IMG/VR virus record: IMGVR_UViG_3300025809_000085
Coordinates: 1 to 29,935 of that record
Reading direction: 5' to 3' (one strand)
From: a virus
DNA length: 29,935 nt
In this document: one piece after another, positions 1 to 6,265 of the stretch
How positions within the stretch are numbered: position 1 is the first letter of the stretch
Layout: each line of letters starts with the position of its first letter
Notes under the pieces: model-generated
What the model was told of the DNA's origin: nothing
The model's database searches: none
What the model saw: the letters and a program-made list of their open reading frames with translations, nothing else
Position numbers and translations under genes: made by a program

Positions 1-102
1 TGTACCTGGATCTCCGTTGGAATCATACCATTGGTCTGGTTCACCTGGATCATAAGTATATTCTACTTCTACTGTTTCTCCTGTGTTTGTTATAAATTCC
101 AT
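1..102 (-). CDS. Hypothetical protein, truncated by window edge
   Basis: Thirty-four N-terminal codons are visible and the reading frame runs off the left edge. The peptide begins MEFITNTGETVEVEY and then has an acidic, Pro/Gly/Asp-rich stretch with an EPDQWYDSNGDPG-type segment. The ATG lies one base beyond the TGA of the upstream zinc-ribbon gene (104-343), which suggests translational coupling in the same minus-strand operon. No function can be assigned from this fragment. Short acidic proteins of this style occur in phage early regions, but that is only a resemblance. Confidence 0.6.
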   Translation of the reverse strand, partial: MEFITNTGETVEVEYTYDPGEPDQWYDSNGDPGT

Positions 103-103
103 A

Positions 104-343
104 TCACAAAAATCTTAGTGCTCCTCCGTCAACATAAACAAACTCTTGAGCACACTCAGTGCACTTAGCATTTGATTCATTGCGTAACAAAGTTGGCATG
201 TTACAGTTAGGACAAGGTGTATCACCTTCTTCTATATATTCTTCTATTGCTTTTCTAGCATAACTGTGTATCATAGAGTCATGAACGCCACGGTATTCTA
301 GTTCTTCTTGTTTCTCTATAAATAATTCTTTCATGCGTCCCAT
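104..343 (-). CDS. Small zinc-ribbon protein
   Basis: 79 aa. The first 40 residues are predicted helical and charged. The C-terminal half holds two CxxC pairs, C44/C47 (CPNC) and C61/C64 (CTEC), spaced as in a zinc ribbon. Such proteins bind nucleic acid or act as adaptors of larger enzymes; nothing here identifies a partner. The start is the first ATG, two bases after the stop of the 55-aa membrane gene; an internal Met at residue 4 is an alternative. It is packed in an operon with the partial gene at 1-102 and the helicase upstream. The fold is likely; the function is unknown. Confidence 0.7.
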   Translation of the reverse strand: MGRMKELFIEKQEELEYRGVHDSMIHSYARKAIEEYIEEGDTPCPNCNMPTLLRNESNAKCTECAQEFVYVDGGALRFL

Positions 344-345
344 AG

Positions 346-513
346 CTATATAGATTTAAATTCATCTCTCTTATTAGCTATCATTTGTCTTATAGTCATG
401 CTATTTAAAGTGGCTTTGATTTCTTTAGCTCCATTGTTTTTTCCTACTAAATAAGAAATAAAGATTCCACATAGTGCTATGGTGGTGCATAAGATAATAA
501 TTAATGTTTCCAT
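346..513 (-). CDS. Small single-pass membrane protein
   Basis: 55 aa, starting METLIIILCTTIALCGIFIS. The first ~24 residues form one hydrophobic transmembrane segment. The rest is a short polar tail with several Lys/Arg residues (GKNNGAKEIK onward) and probably lies in the cytoplasm. The gene sits between the helicase stop (526) and the zinc-ribbon start (343) with gaps of 12 and 2 nt, as expected in a compact phage operon. Short gene packing and composition are the only evidence that it is coding. A holin or membrane-remodelling role is possible but not shown. Confidence 0.55.
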   Translation of the reverse strand: METLIIILCTTIALCGIFISYLVGKNNGAKEIKATLNSMTIRQMIANKRDEFKSI

Positions 514-525
514 GATTTTGATTTT

Positions 526-1641
526 TTAAGGTTTATAGTATTTAATTTTAGTTGTATCAAAGTCTTTAAGGGCTTTTTCAACCCAGACTTCATCCTGTGT
601 GCCTTTATAGCACAGTATATGGCATGTTGCAGTATCTGAAGGGTTTAACCTTAGAAGCCTTCCAATCCTCTGTGAGGACTTTCTTTCATTACCATATGCA
701 TGCATAATAATACCTTCTTTTAAGTTTGGTATACTTATACCTTCTGACAGCTGTAAGACGCATGATAGCTGATCTATTCTACCATCAGAAAACAATTCTA
801 AATTATCTTCAGACAATTTATTACCAGAATGATAGCTATGCTTGCACAGCTTATCTGCTTGTTTTTGGGTATTTGCAAATATAATACATTTAGATCTTAG
901 TTTAGTCACTAATGACTTAACATATAGCTCTTTAGTACTATATTCCATCAATGCTCTCATCCTCATAATAGCAGCGAACTGCTTTTGTTTGGGTGATTGA
1001 GCCTCTGCAACTCTTGAGCTTACATAATTATAATCTTTAAGTTCAGTTGTATACCAGTAGCCACCATTCTTCTTAGTCTTCTTCAACGTAGGTTTCTTAG
1101 ATAGTTCTAACTGATGAACTATAATTCTATAATTATTTAAGATGTTAGAGTCTGTTGCTTGATCTACAGTAAACCTATATTTAATAGGGCAATATTTATT
1201 TACCATTACTGCTTTACTAGAGAAATCATCTTTCGGTGGAGTACCTGTCAATCCTAATATCTTACCAGTAAACTGTGATAAAAAGATTTCATGGCTTTCC
1301 AATAAACTATGACACTCATCTAAATAGACTATATCATAGTTATTTGGATTATGTTTCTTTAGTGATATGTAAGTAGTAAACGTTATATGTTTAATTAAAT
1401 CTTGCAAGTTTAACTTTCCTAACTCATCTATCCAAGCTTGCGCTACTGAATGTTTGGGTATAACAACTAAAGCTTCTACTAATGGATTATAACAATATTG
1501 TAAGTGTTGTATTGCAATTCTTGTTTTACCTACACCCATAGATATACCCAATCCACATCTCTTATGTGCTTTTGCTACTTCAAGTGCTTGATTTTGTATT
1601 ACATTTCTATTGGAAATAGTTTCAGAAGTATTTTTTGCCAT
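526..1641 (-). CDS. SF2 DEAD/DEAH-like helicase
   Basis: ATP-dependent superfamily 2 helicase, 371 aa from the chosen start. Visible motifs, numbered from that start: Walker A GISMGVGKT at about 32-40, motif II LDECH at about 107-111, motif III LTGTP at about 131-135, and motif VI QRIGRLLRL at about 324-332. The two RecA-like domains are complete and the length suits a compact phage UvsW/SNF2-like enzyme. It probably works in replication, recombination or DNA remodelling. An in-frame ATG at 1674 would add 11 low-complexity residues (MDNHFINNNNT). I prefer 1641 because the extra stretch overlaps a plausible membrane ORF in another frame. Family call firm, start uncertain. Confidence 0.92.
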   Translation of the reverse strand: MAKNTSETISNRNVIQNQALEVAKAHKRCGLGISMGVGKTRIAIQHLQYCYNPLVEALVVIPKHSVAQAWIDELGKLNLQDLIKHITFTTYISLKKHNPNNYDIVYLDECHSLLESHEIFLSQFTGKILGLTGTPPKDDFSSKAVMVNKYCPIKYRFTVDQATDSNILNNYRIIVHQLELSKKPTLKKTKKNGGYWYTTELKDYNYVSSRVAEAQSPKQKQFAAIMRMRALMEYSTKELYVKSLVTKLRSKCIIFANTQKQADKLCKHSYHSGNKLSEDNLELFSDGRIDQLSCVLQLSEGISIPNLKEGIIMHAYGNERKSSQRIGRLLRLNPSDTATCHILCYKGTQDEVWVEKALKDFDTTKIKYYKP

Positions 1642-1715
1642 AGTATTATTGTTATTGATAAAATGATTGTCCAAGCTACTATCTTAAGTAACCTATCTTT
1701 TTTATTTTGTTTCAT
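1599..1715 (-). CDS. Possible mini-membrane protein overlapping helicase start
   Basis: 38 aa, MKQNKKDRLLKIVAWTIILS and onward, ending FPIEM. It has a positively charged N-terminus (K2, K5, K6, R8, K11) followed by one hydrophobic span of about 18 residues, a normal membrane-protein layout. It begins 20 nt after the tRNA and its last ~43 nt overlap the helicase start in another frame. If real, it favours the helicase start at 1641. The evidence is composition and position only; a chance ORF cannot be excluded. Confidence 0.4.
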   Translation of the reverse strand: MKQNKKDRLLKIVAWTIILSITIILWQKILLKLFPIEM

Positions 1716-1734
1716 TTCTCTTTGGTGTTAAAGG

Positions 1735-1808
1735 TGATCCCACAAGGACTCGAACCTTGAACCTACAGCTTAGAAGGCTGTTGCTCTATCCATTTGAGCT
1801 ATAGGACC
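1735..1808 (-). tRNA. tRNA-Arg (anticodon UCU)
   Basis: A complete 74-nt cloverleaf can be drawn on the minus strand. The acceptor stem GGTCCTA pairs with TGGGATC with two wobble pairs. The D stem is GCTC/GAGC. The anticodon stem ACAGC/GCTGT encloses loop CTTCTAA with anticodon TCT, reading AGA. The T stem CAAGG/CCTTG has loop TTCGAGT, and the discriminator base is A. The 3' CCA is not encoded. AGA is the main arginine codon in these AT-rich phage genes, so the tRNA plausibly supports phage codon use. It lies between the helicase and HNH genes on the same strand. Confidence 0.95.
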
Positions 1809-1826
1809 TGATCTTATAAATTAAAC

Positions 1827-2231
1827 TTAAATCCTTTTTTCAGAAAAACCTAATTCTATAGCCTCTTCAGGATGCTCTTCTATATAATTATGACACGGTC
1901 TACATACTGATAGCCAAGTACTAACTGCTAAATGGTATTGCCCACGTCCTTTTTTATGATGAACATCAGTTGCTCCTCCATTACAACAATGTAATGCAGC
2001 TTCACACATTGGATTCTCTTCCATAAACTTACGCCTTAACTTAGAATAAGCTAAGTCTAAGATCTGCATCTTCTTAGATTTAGGGTTTATCCTCTTCTTG
2101 TTTAACGGCTTAGCAGTTGGACCTTTTGATTTGTACCAGCAACTCTTGCAATACCGGCTGCCTTTATCATTCTTCCAAATGAACTGCTCAGTATTGCAAT
2201 TGTTACATAGTTTCTTCTTTTGTTCAATCAT
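1827..2231 (-). CDS. Zn-ribbon plus HNH endonuclease
   Basis: 134 aa. The N-terminal zinc ribbon has C9-x2-C12 and C28-x2-C31. A basic linker rich in Lys and Pro follows. The C-terminal HNH (beta-beta-alpha-metal) domain has a Cys-rich entry (C76, C82, C83), the catalytic HH pair (H91-H92, in DVHHKKGRG), and C110-x2-C113 followed by H114-N115. Proteins like this nick or cut DNA during phage recombination, packaging or homing; the small size and operon position suggest a replication/recombination role, as for NinG-like proteins (inference). The start overlaps the end of the upstream 180-aa gene by 4 nt (ATGA), so the two are translationally coupled. Confidence 0.8.
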   Translation of the reverse strand: MIEQKKKLCNNCNTEQFIWKNDKGSRYCKSCWYKSKGPTAKPLNKKRINPKSKKMQILDLAYSKLRRKFMEENPMCEAALHCCNGGATDVHHKKGRGQYHLAVSTWLSVCRPCHNYIEEHPEEAIELGFSEKRI

Positions 2232-2770
2232 CCTTGTAAGGCTTGTTGATTAGCATTAGGTTTCAAAGTTAAATAGTTTTTAGGTAATAGACCTTTAGAC
2301 ATAAACAATAATATTACATCTTCATACTCTATATTTAACTCTTTGAAAGTCAACTTGTTGTGGTAGTCTTCTAAGACCTCATCACATGGAACTGATATAA
2401 TAAATTCCATAGCAGGACCTGTAAAAGTTCTTGCAAAGAATCCATTAACTCTTTTATTAGTTATCATTTGTTTCCATGCATTGATTTCTCTTTGAGATCT
2501 TTTCCAAACTTTAGATATTCTCCTCTTCTTATCCCAATGTAACTTAGCAACTTCATCTTTTGTATAAACATTAAGCCCATGTAACACTCTCTTAAATAAG
2601 AAGTGCTGATAAGGATTTAACTTTTTATATTCAAATGAATTAATTATTGAGGCTGGATGTAATTGGTATTCTTCCAATATTCCATAATAGTGGTAACGTT
2701 GCAGTCGTTGAGATAGTAAGTTTTGACTTTCTTTTTGTTTTAGCTGGTTGATTTGTTCTTGAGATAGCAT
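2228..2770 (-). CDS. Conserved-looking hypothetical protein
   Basis: 180 aa, mostly helical. It has a Gln-rich start (MLSQEQINQLKQKESQN), an aromatic Tyr-rich patch, a very basic centre around residues 78-98 (including DKKRRISKVWKRSQRE), and a predicted alpha/beta C-terminus. The basic centre suggests nucleic-acid contact, but I do not recognise a family. The leader contains TAAAACCA shortly before the ATG, like several other genes here. It is coupled by ATGA to the HNH nuclease downstream, so a role in DNA metabolism is plausible from context only. Confidence 0.7.
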   Translation of the reverse strand: MLSQEQINQLKQKESQNLLSQRLQRYHYYGILEEYQLHPASIINSFEYKKLNPYQHFLFKRVLHGLNVYTKDEVAKLHWDKKRRISKVWKRSQREINAWKQMITNKRVNGFFARTFTGPAMEFIISVPCDEVLEDYHNKLTFKELNIEYEDVILLFMSKGLLPKNYLTLKPNANQQALQG

Positions 2771-2852
2771 ATGACATGTGGTTTTATGAGTTTAGAGATT
2801 AGTATAAGATATAAAATGAGAGAGGCTACTGCATGTACCCATCAGTAATTAA

Positions 2853-2866
2853 TTCCCTATAGGGAA
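2853..2866. repeat. Perfect 14-bp palindrome
   Basis: TTCCCTATAGGGAA is a perfect inverted repeat without spacer. It lies in the 122-nt gap between two minus-strand genes, 27 nt past the stop of the 189-aa gene. It could be a protein-binding operator or the core of a weak transcript hairpin. No T-run follows on the minus strand, so a classic terminator is unlikely. Confidence 0.55.
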
Positions 2867-2892
2867 ACCTCACGCATTCTTTAGAATTTTAG

Positions 2893-3462
2893 TTATAGTT
2901 CAAAAGTTTCTTCTTCAAGAACTTCTTCTTCAACTACTTCCTCAGCAACAATTTCTGTATTGTCATCTGATTTTTTCTCTGGATCTTCAAAGCCAAATGC
3001 TTCTGCGGCAGATACTTTAACATCTGCTGCGTTGCTTGTTTCAGAACTATTTGCATCCTTAATGTCTTGACCATTATTGTGTGCAATTAATACATCCTCT
3101 GCGGTAGCATCTGCTACAAAGAATGTTTTCCTATAAATAGGTTGTCCGTCAACAGCACATATGATGCCTGTTTCACCAGCTTTTTTGTAATCTCTATCAG
3201 GGTCATTCTTACTAAATGGCTCTAAAGATTCTTTAATAACAATTTTACCTGGTATTGAATCCATAGCTTCTAGTCCTAATTCTTTTAGGTCTTCTAGTTT
3301 ACCGTGTAATAATGTGCTGATGTTTGATTTTTTAACCCAACCTCCATTACCAAATGTTACTCTGGTTTGTTGTAGTCTTACGTGACCGAATTCTGGATTT
3401 GAGCTAGATTGGCGTACAACATTTCCCATGTCATCCGCAAGGATGTTTACTTTACTTTGCAT
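2893..3462 (-). CDS. Acidic-tailed protein, candidate ssDNA-binding protein
   Basis: 189 aa. Residues 1-130 look like a beta-rich domain with regularly spaced aromatic and basic residues (FGNGGWVKK, YRKTFFVAD). The last ~30 residues are strongly acidic (EEVVEEEVLEEETFEL) and end with a bulky hydrophobic tip. That layout, an OB-like body plus an acidic C-terminal tail with a terminal aromatic/hydrophobic residue, is shared by bacterial SSB and T7 gp2.5-like proteins, whose tail recruits partner enzymes. The neighbours (helicase, nuclease) fit a replication role. No diagnostic SSB motif is readable, so the function is an inference. The segment FGFEDPEKK may be a linker. Confidence 0.6.
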   Translation of the reverse strand: MQSKVNILADDMGNVVRQSSSNPEFGHVRLQQTRVTFGNGGWVKKSNISTLLHGKLEDLKELGLEAMDSIPGKIVIKESLEPFSKNDPDRDYKKAGETGIICAVDGQPIYRKTFFVADATAEDVLIAHNNGQDIKDANSSETSNAADVKVSAAEAFGFEDPEKKSDDNTEIVAEEVVEEEVLEEETFEL

Positions 3463-3506
3463 AATAAATTATTTTGAAATTAATAAATGATTGGAGTGCC
3501 TATCTA

Positions 3507-3779
3507 TTAGACATCATCCGAGTGAAAATACGGGTCTTCCAGTTTTTCATAAGCTTCTATTTCATCAAGTCCTGGTTCATATTCTTGGACAGACTCTAAT
3601 ATCTCAGGATCTGTCTCTAATACAGACTTTCCTGAAAACTTATTGTAAAAGGGATCACCCACTTCTTTGGTATATGAAGTACTTAAGCCGTTAAGATCAT
3701 TTACCTCTTGATCTGAAAGAGACAAATATTGTTCTATTGAACACTCAACTATTCTACCATTGGGTAACTGTATGATCAT
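3507..3779 (-). CDS. Small acidic hypothetical protein
   Basis: 90 aa and strongly acidic, with many Asp/Glu from residue 20 on. It starts with a short beta-like stretch (MIIQLPNGRIVECSIEQYLS) and continues as polar, helix-prone sequence. Acidic phage proteins of this size may mimic DNA or inhibit host enzymes, but no family is recognised. It is followed 44 nt later by the acidic-tailed 189-aa gene on the same strand. The GTTAGCTATATA element lies about 100 nt upstream of its ATG and could drive it. Confidence 0.65.
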   Translation of the reverse strand: MIIQLPNGRIVECSIEQYLSLSDQEVNDLNGLSTSYTKEVGDPFYNKFSGKSVLETDPEILESVQEYEPGLDEIEAYEKLEDPYFHSDDV

Positions 3780-3878
3780 TTTATTATGTTAGTAACTCTA
3801 ACAAAAATAAATAAAATTACAGCCCTAACTGGTTTAATAGATAAATGATTTGCTTAAATACTTAATTTAATAAGCATA

Positions 3879-3890
3879 TATATAGCTAAC
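3879..3890 (-). promoter_or_regulatory. GTTAGCTATATA element, copy 1
   Basis: Read on the minus strand this is GTTAGCTATATA, with 14 bases (ACGTTAGCTATATA) identical to the copy at 18111-18124. It lies just past the stop of the HTH gene and about 100 nt before the next minus-strand ATG (3779). The same 12-mer occurs at 5959 and 18113 on the plus strand, always in intergenic DNA. It may be a promoter or operator; the role is inferred from location only. Confidence 0.4.
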
Positions 3891-3893
3891 GTT

Positions 3894-4151
3894 TCATTGT
3901 ATTAGCAATTTTCTACCTATCCTTTTGATGAAATTCTTTGCTTTCAGTTCTTTTATCAATCTTTTGATAGTGCTTTCACTAACATTTAAGTCATTGGACA
4001 GTGTTGATATAGAAGGAAAACAAGTTCTTTCATTGTTTGCATAACATGCTAAAGCTGAATATAATGCTTTGGCCTGCAGTGTAATGTCTGGAGCTAATAT
4101 AATATCACGCGATACTATACCATATCTATATTTACTTGACGGATCTTTCAA
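3894..4151 (-). CDS. Helix-turn-helix DNA-binding protein
   Basis: 85 aa. Residues 11-40 carry the pattern GIVSRDIILAPDITLQAKAL followed by YSALACYANN. Residues 45-80 (FPSISTLSNDLNVSESTIKR, then LIKELKAKNFIKR) form a clear winged-helix/HTH of the HTH_36 type found in phage and plasmid replication regulators. It should bind DNA as a regulator of early genes or of replication initiation. The start overlaps the end of the upstream 72-aa gene by 20 nt. It is shorter than RepA/DnaD-like replication proteins because it contains little more than the HTH unit. Confidence 0.82.
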   Translation of the reverse strand: MKDPSSKYRYGIVSRDIILAPDITLQAKALYSALACYANNERTCFPSISTLSNDLNVSESTIKRLIKELKAKNFIKRIGRKLLIQ

Positions 4152-4350
4152 TATGATCTCTCATGATTATCATTAATGCACGGTTATGATCTTTCTCATC
4201 ATCCAGTACATCATCTTCAAATAGATACCTCCTGTTCATTTCTTTACCGAAGTAAGTCATTTTACCATTAGGTGTTTTATCTATAGAATGTTTAACTTTT
4301 AAATAGTTTTTATATTCACGTGTAAGTAGCTCCATGCTAATTTTTGCCAT
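4132..4350 (-). CDS. Hypothetical protein
   Basis: 72 aa, helical and highly charged (starts MAKISMELLTREYKNYLKVK; the centre has RRYLFEDDVLDDEKDHN). No motif is recognised. It shares one base with the upstream gene (TAATG) and overlaps the HTH gene by 20 nt, so the three are probably translated as a coupled set. A role linked to the HTH protein, such as a co-regulator, is possible but unsupported beyond position. Confidence 0.65.
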   Translation of the reverse strand: MAKISMELLTREYKNYLKVKHSIDKTPNGKMTYFGKEMNRRYLFEDDVLDDEKDHNRALMIIMRDHIERSVK

Positions 4351-4886
4351 TATATATCTATTTTAGTTTGGTTAGGGTCTTCTATGATCTCTTCAAAGAA
4401 TTCTAAATGACTTTTGTCATTAAACTTTGGTAAGTCAGATTTACTAATGGTCTTTAAATCAAAAGTATTAACTGTTTCTTCTTGAGTAATTACAGTATCA
4501 TCTGACCAGACATAGACTTGTATTTTCATAGTACCGTAGTAAGGATTAAATTCCCCATCAGTACTCCATGAACCGTCTGAATTTACAATACCATAGACAT
4601 AACCGTCTTCACTCATTAGTTTTTTGTCAATCATCACATCTCTATCATAATGCGAAGAGTATGACGATGGTTTAAAAGTTACATGATCACCCATTTTTAA
4701 TGGCTCACGTTCTTTCTTTGCCAACACAAGAGTTATTAATGCACTTACAGAATGCTCAGGAAGCGATATTAGTAAGTCAATGATGTGTTTGCAATTCTTC
4801 CAGTTTCCTAGACCCTCAGAATTAATTAAGGTGCTTAAAACGTCTTTAATTGAGTCTTGGGCTATAGTGTATGTTTTTGTTTTCAT
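4350..4886 (-). CDS. Hypothetical protein
   Basis: 178 aa. The first ~65 residues look like a helical bundle (IKDVLSTLINSEGLGNWKNC and onward). Residues 68-130 look like a small beta-barrel of the SH3/KOW kind, with KMGDHVTFKPSSY, a VYGIVNSDGSWST strand and KIQVYVWSD. The tail is acidic (EFFEEIIEDPNQ). The beta part resembles domains that set ligand binding in phage replication or transcription factors, but no family is firmly recognised. The ATG is the first codon of the frame and the stop overlaps the following ATG by one base. Confidence 0.65.
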   Translation of the reverse strand: MKTKTYTIAQDSIKDVLSTLINSEGLGNWKNCKHIIDLLISLPEHSVSALITLVLAKKEREPLKMGDHVTFKPSSYSSHYDRDVMIDKKLMSEDGYVYGIVNSDGSWSTDGEFNPYYGTMKIQVYVWSDDTVITQEETVNTFDLKTISKSDLPKFNDKSHLEFFEEIIEDPNQTKIDI

Positions 4887-4898
4887 TTTAAATTGGAT

Positions 4899-5030
4899 TT
4901 ATCTATTGATATAATAACCACCACCTCTATTTGTAGCTTTAGATGTACATTGACGTGATGATGAACAAGATTGTAGTAATAGCCCTGTAGTAAATAACAG
5001 TAGCATTAGGTAAACAAGTTTTTTTTTCAT
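4899..5030 (-). CDS. 43-aa predicted lipoprotein
   Basis: A lysine start (MKKKLVYLMLLLFTTGLLLQ) is followed by a hydrophobic signal-peptide core and the lipobox-like LLLQ-SC, with C22 as the likely lipidated cysteine. The mature part is only ~22 residues, with SSSR, a second Cys and a Gly/Tyr tail. It should be exported and anchored to a membrane through C22; a phage lipoprotein this small could act in superinfection exclusion, lysis (o-spanin-like) or host-surface change. It lies 13 nt upstream of the 178-aa gene and downstream of a long foldback. The signal-peptide pattern is the main evidence. Confidence 0.6.
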   Translation of the reverse strand: MKKKLVYLMLLLFTTGLLLQSCSSSRQCTSKATNRGGGYYINR

Positions 5031-5047
5031 TTGATTAGATTTATAAA

Positions 5048-5103
5048 GACAAGATAGAGTAGTGTAATGTATTAGACCATTACGAGCTACTCAAATCTGT
5101 CTT
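5048..5103. repeat. Long imperfect foldback (structured leader candidate)
   Basis: Three paired blocks nest in order: AGACA (5048) with TGTCT (5099), GAGTAG (5058) with CTACTC (5088), and GTAATG (5065) with CATTAC (5079), closing an 8-nt loop. The stem is interrupted by small internal loops. On the minus strand it would lie in the leader of the lipoprotein mRNA, 18 nt before its ATG. It could be a regulatory RNA structure, a processing site, a small RNA or a protein-binding site. Confidence 0.5.
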
Positions 5104-5139
5104 CGGTTACCACTAAATAACCATTGTTTCTTAGCCTTA

Positions 5140-5162
5140 ATATCTATTGTTATTATAGATAT
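5140..5162. repeat. 8-bp inverted repeat
   Basis: ATATCTAT and ATAGATAT are perfect inverted repeats separated by TGTTATT. The site lies between the 110-aa membrane gene and the lipoprotein gene. All pairs are A/T except one G-C, so an operator is as likely as an RNA hairpin. Confidence 0.35.
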
Positions 5163-5202
5163 AATATTACTGGTATTGTTAGTGGGTCACTGGTGATACT
5201 TT

Positions 5203-5535
5203 TTATTTTCTTCTTGGTTGTACTTCAATTATTACAAAAGGTATTACAATTGTTACTGTAGGTCTCATAGCGTTTCTATCATAAGCGATACAAAAGCCTA
5301 TTACTAAACCGGTTTCAAATGTAATCTGTGGTAATAACTTAGTAGTGCTTAATACGGCACTATAGAAGAAAGCATTGAATAGAGTCAACAGTGTTATTAT
5401 ACTCAACGCAACCATAACCATTAAGGGTGTATGTTCCCAATTGGTTATAACTAAATAGATACTAGATACTGATACAACTACTGGTAATACTATTACGAAT
5501 AGAAGCTTAACGATGTACTTTAATATTTTTTTCAT
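5203..5535 (-). CDS. Multi-pass membrane protein
   Basis: 110 aa. Residues ~8-30 (LLFVIVLPVVVSVSSIYLVI) and ~38-60 (MVMVALSIITLLTLF) are clear transmembrane segments. A third hydrophobic stretch sits near the C-terminus (TVTIVIPFVIIEV), and the protein ends in basic residues (QPRRK). It should sit in the inner membrane. A holin-like or superinfection-exclusion role is possible, but an early-region position on the minus strand away from the endolysin argues mildly against a main holin. The leader carries TTAAAACCA just before the ATG, as does the neighbour gene. Confidence 0.65.
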   Translation of the reverse strand: MKKILKYIVKLLFVIVLPVVVSVSSIYLVITNWEHTPLMVMVALSIITLLTLFNAFFYSAVLSTTKLLPQITFETGLVIGFCIAYDRNAMRPTVTIVIPFVIIEVQPRRK

Positions 5536-5556
5536 GATGGTTTTAATTTAGTGGAT

Positions 5557-5838
5557 TTAATTATAAGTTTTTACATAAGATAGATAAGTTTCTATACTAT
5601 CTCTTTGTTGTACTTCTATTATATCATGTTCAATAGCCAAGTGCTTAAGATCATCATTACGATCAAACGTTTTTTCTATTAGATCATTTAATGGATGCGT
5701 TAAGTCTTTTTCTTTGATACGATATATCTTATGACCAGTACTAAATGTTAGTATGTCATCTTCATTGTACAATACTACGCCTATCATAGACTTGTATTGC
5801 ATAATGGATTGTGGTTTAAGAATTATTGTTCTTTGCAT
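5557..5838 (-). CDS. Hypothetical protein
   Basis: 93 aa, mixed alpha/beta, with a basic start (MQRTIILKPQSIMQYKSMIG) and charged helices after residue 45. No motif is recognised. Its leader CACTAAATTTAAAACCAC before the ATG closely matches the leader of the 110-aa membrane gene that follows, so the two are likely controlled alike. It is the first gene of the continuous minus-strand block downstream of the 427-nt non-coding region, so it could be among the earliest expressed. Confidence 0.65.
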   Translation of the reverse strand: MQRTIILKPQSIMQYKSMIGVVLYNEDDILTFSTGHKIYRIKEKDLTHPLNDLIEKTFDRNDDLKHLAIEHDIIEVQQRDSIETYLSYVKTYN

Positions 5839-5958
5839 GTGGTTTTAAATTTAGTGGTGATTGCAATATTGCGGGTAATATGATACTATTCCTATAGAGA
5901 GAGAGACAACATATACTCTTGTTGCAATAACGTGAGTATTAGTTACACTCGTCTTGGT

Positions 5959-5970
5959 GTTAGCTATATA
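5959..5970 (+). promoter_or_regulatory. GTTAGCTATATA element, copy 2
   Basis: This is an exact copy of the 12-mer found at 3879 (minus) and 18113 (plus), here followed by TAATAATAAG. It lies in the non-coding region between the early block and the strand switch. The role is unknown; conserved placement in intergenic DNA suggests a promoter or operator. Confidence 0.4.
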
Positions 5971-6209
5971 TAATAATAAGGGTGATGATATTTATTTGAG
6001 TGGTAGAAAGTGGTAATATGTGGTATATGAGAGGTCATATTCATTTTGTCACACACACTTGAATATAAATTACTTTTTAATAAACAATTAAGCAAGTAAC
6101 TGCAATTATTAGCTTGGGAGCAGACAGAAGCGACTGAAAGGAGCAGCTGAAGAGCAGATAGATAGGAATGACCGGTTATTTTCCATTGTTCCTGTCTAAA
6201 AGTATGAGT

Positions 6210-6231
6210 TCAAGTAACAATCAAGTAACAG
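6210..6231. repeat. Tandem 11-nt repeat (iteron-like)
   Basis: TCAAGTAACAA is followed directly by TCAAGTAACAG, two copies differing in one base. A further CAAGTAAC occurs at 6093-6100. An 11-nt period is close to one DNA helical turn, which suits cooperative binding of a regulator or initiator protein on one DNA face. It lies just downstream of the 109-aa minus-strand gene. Confidence 0.5.
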
Positions 6232-6265
6232 TAAGAGGAGAGTTGTTACACCCTCCTCCGTTATG

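Larger units (their letters stand above)
5839..6265. other. 427-nt non-coding control region
   Basis: No convincing gene is seen on either strand. The region contains the TTAAAACCA leader of the 93-aa gene, a GA-dinucleotide run (near 5898), an inverted repeat ATACTC/GAGTAT (near 5915-5940), a GTTAGCTATATA element (5959), three CAAGTAAC copies (6093, 6211, 6222), and a purine-rich segment with three GAGCAG copies (6118, 6141, 6152). This density of short repeats fits a promoter/operator region or a replication origin; which one cannot be told by eye. Confidence 0.5.

Noticed and set aside
6082-6200. 25-aa minus-strand ORF in the non-coding region
   Set aside because: It is too short, has no leader element and no membrane or metal motif. 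It lies in a repeat-rich segment and is best explained by chance.
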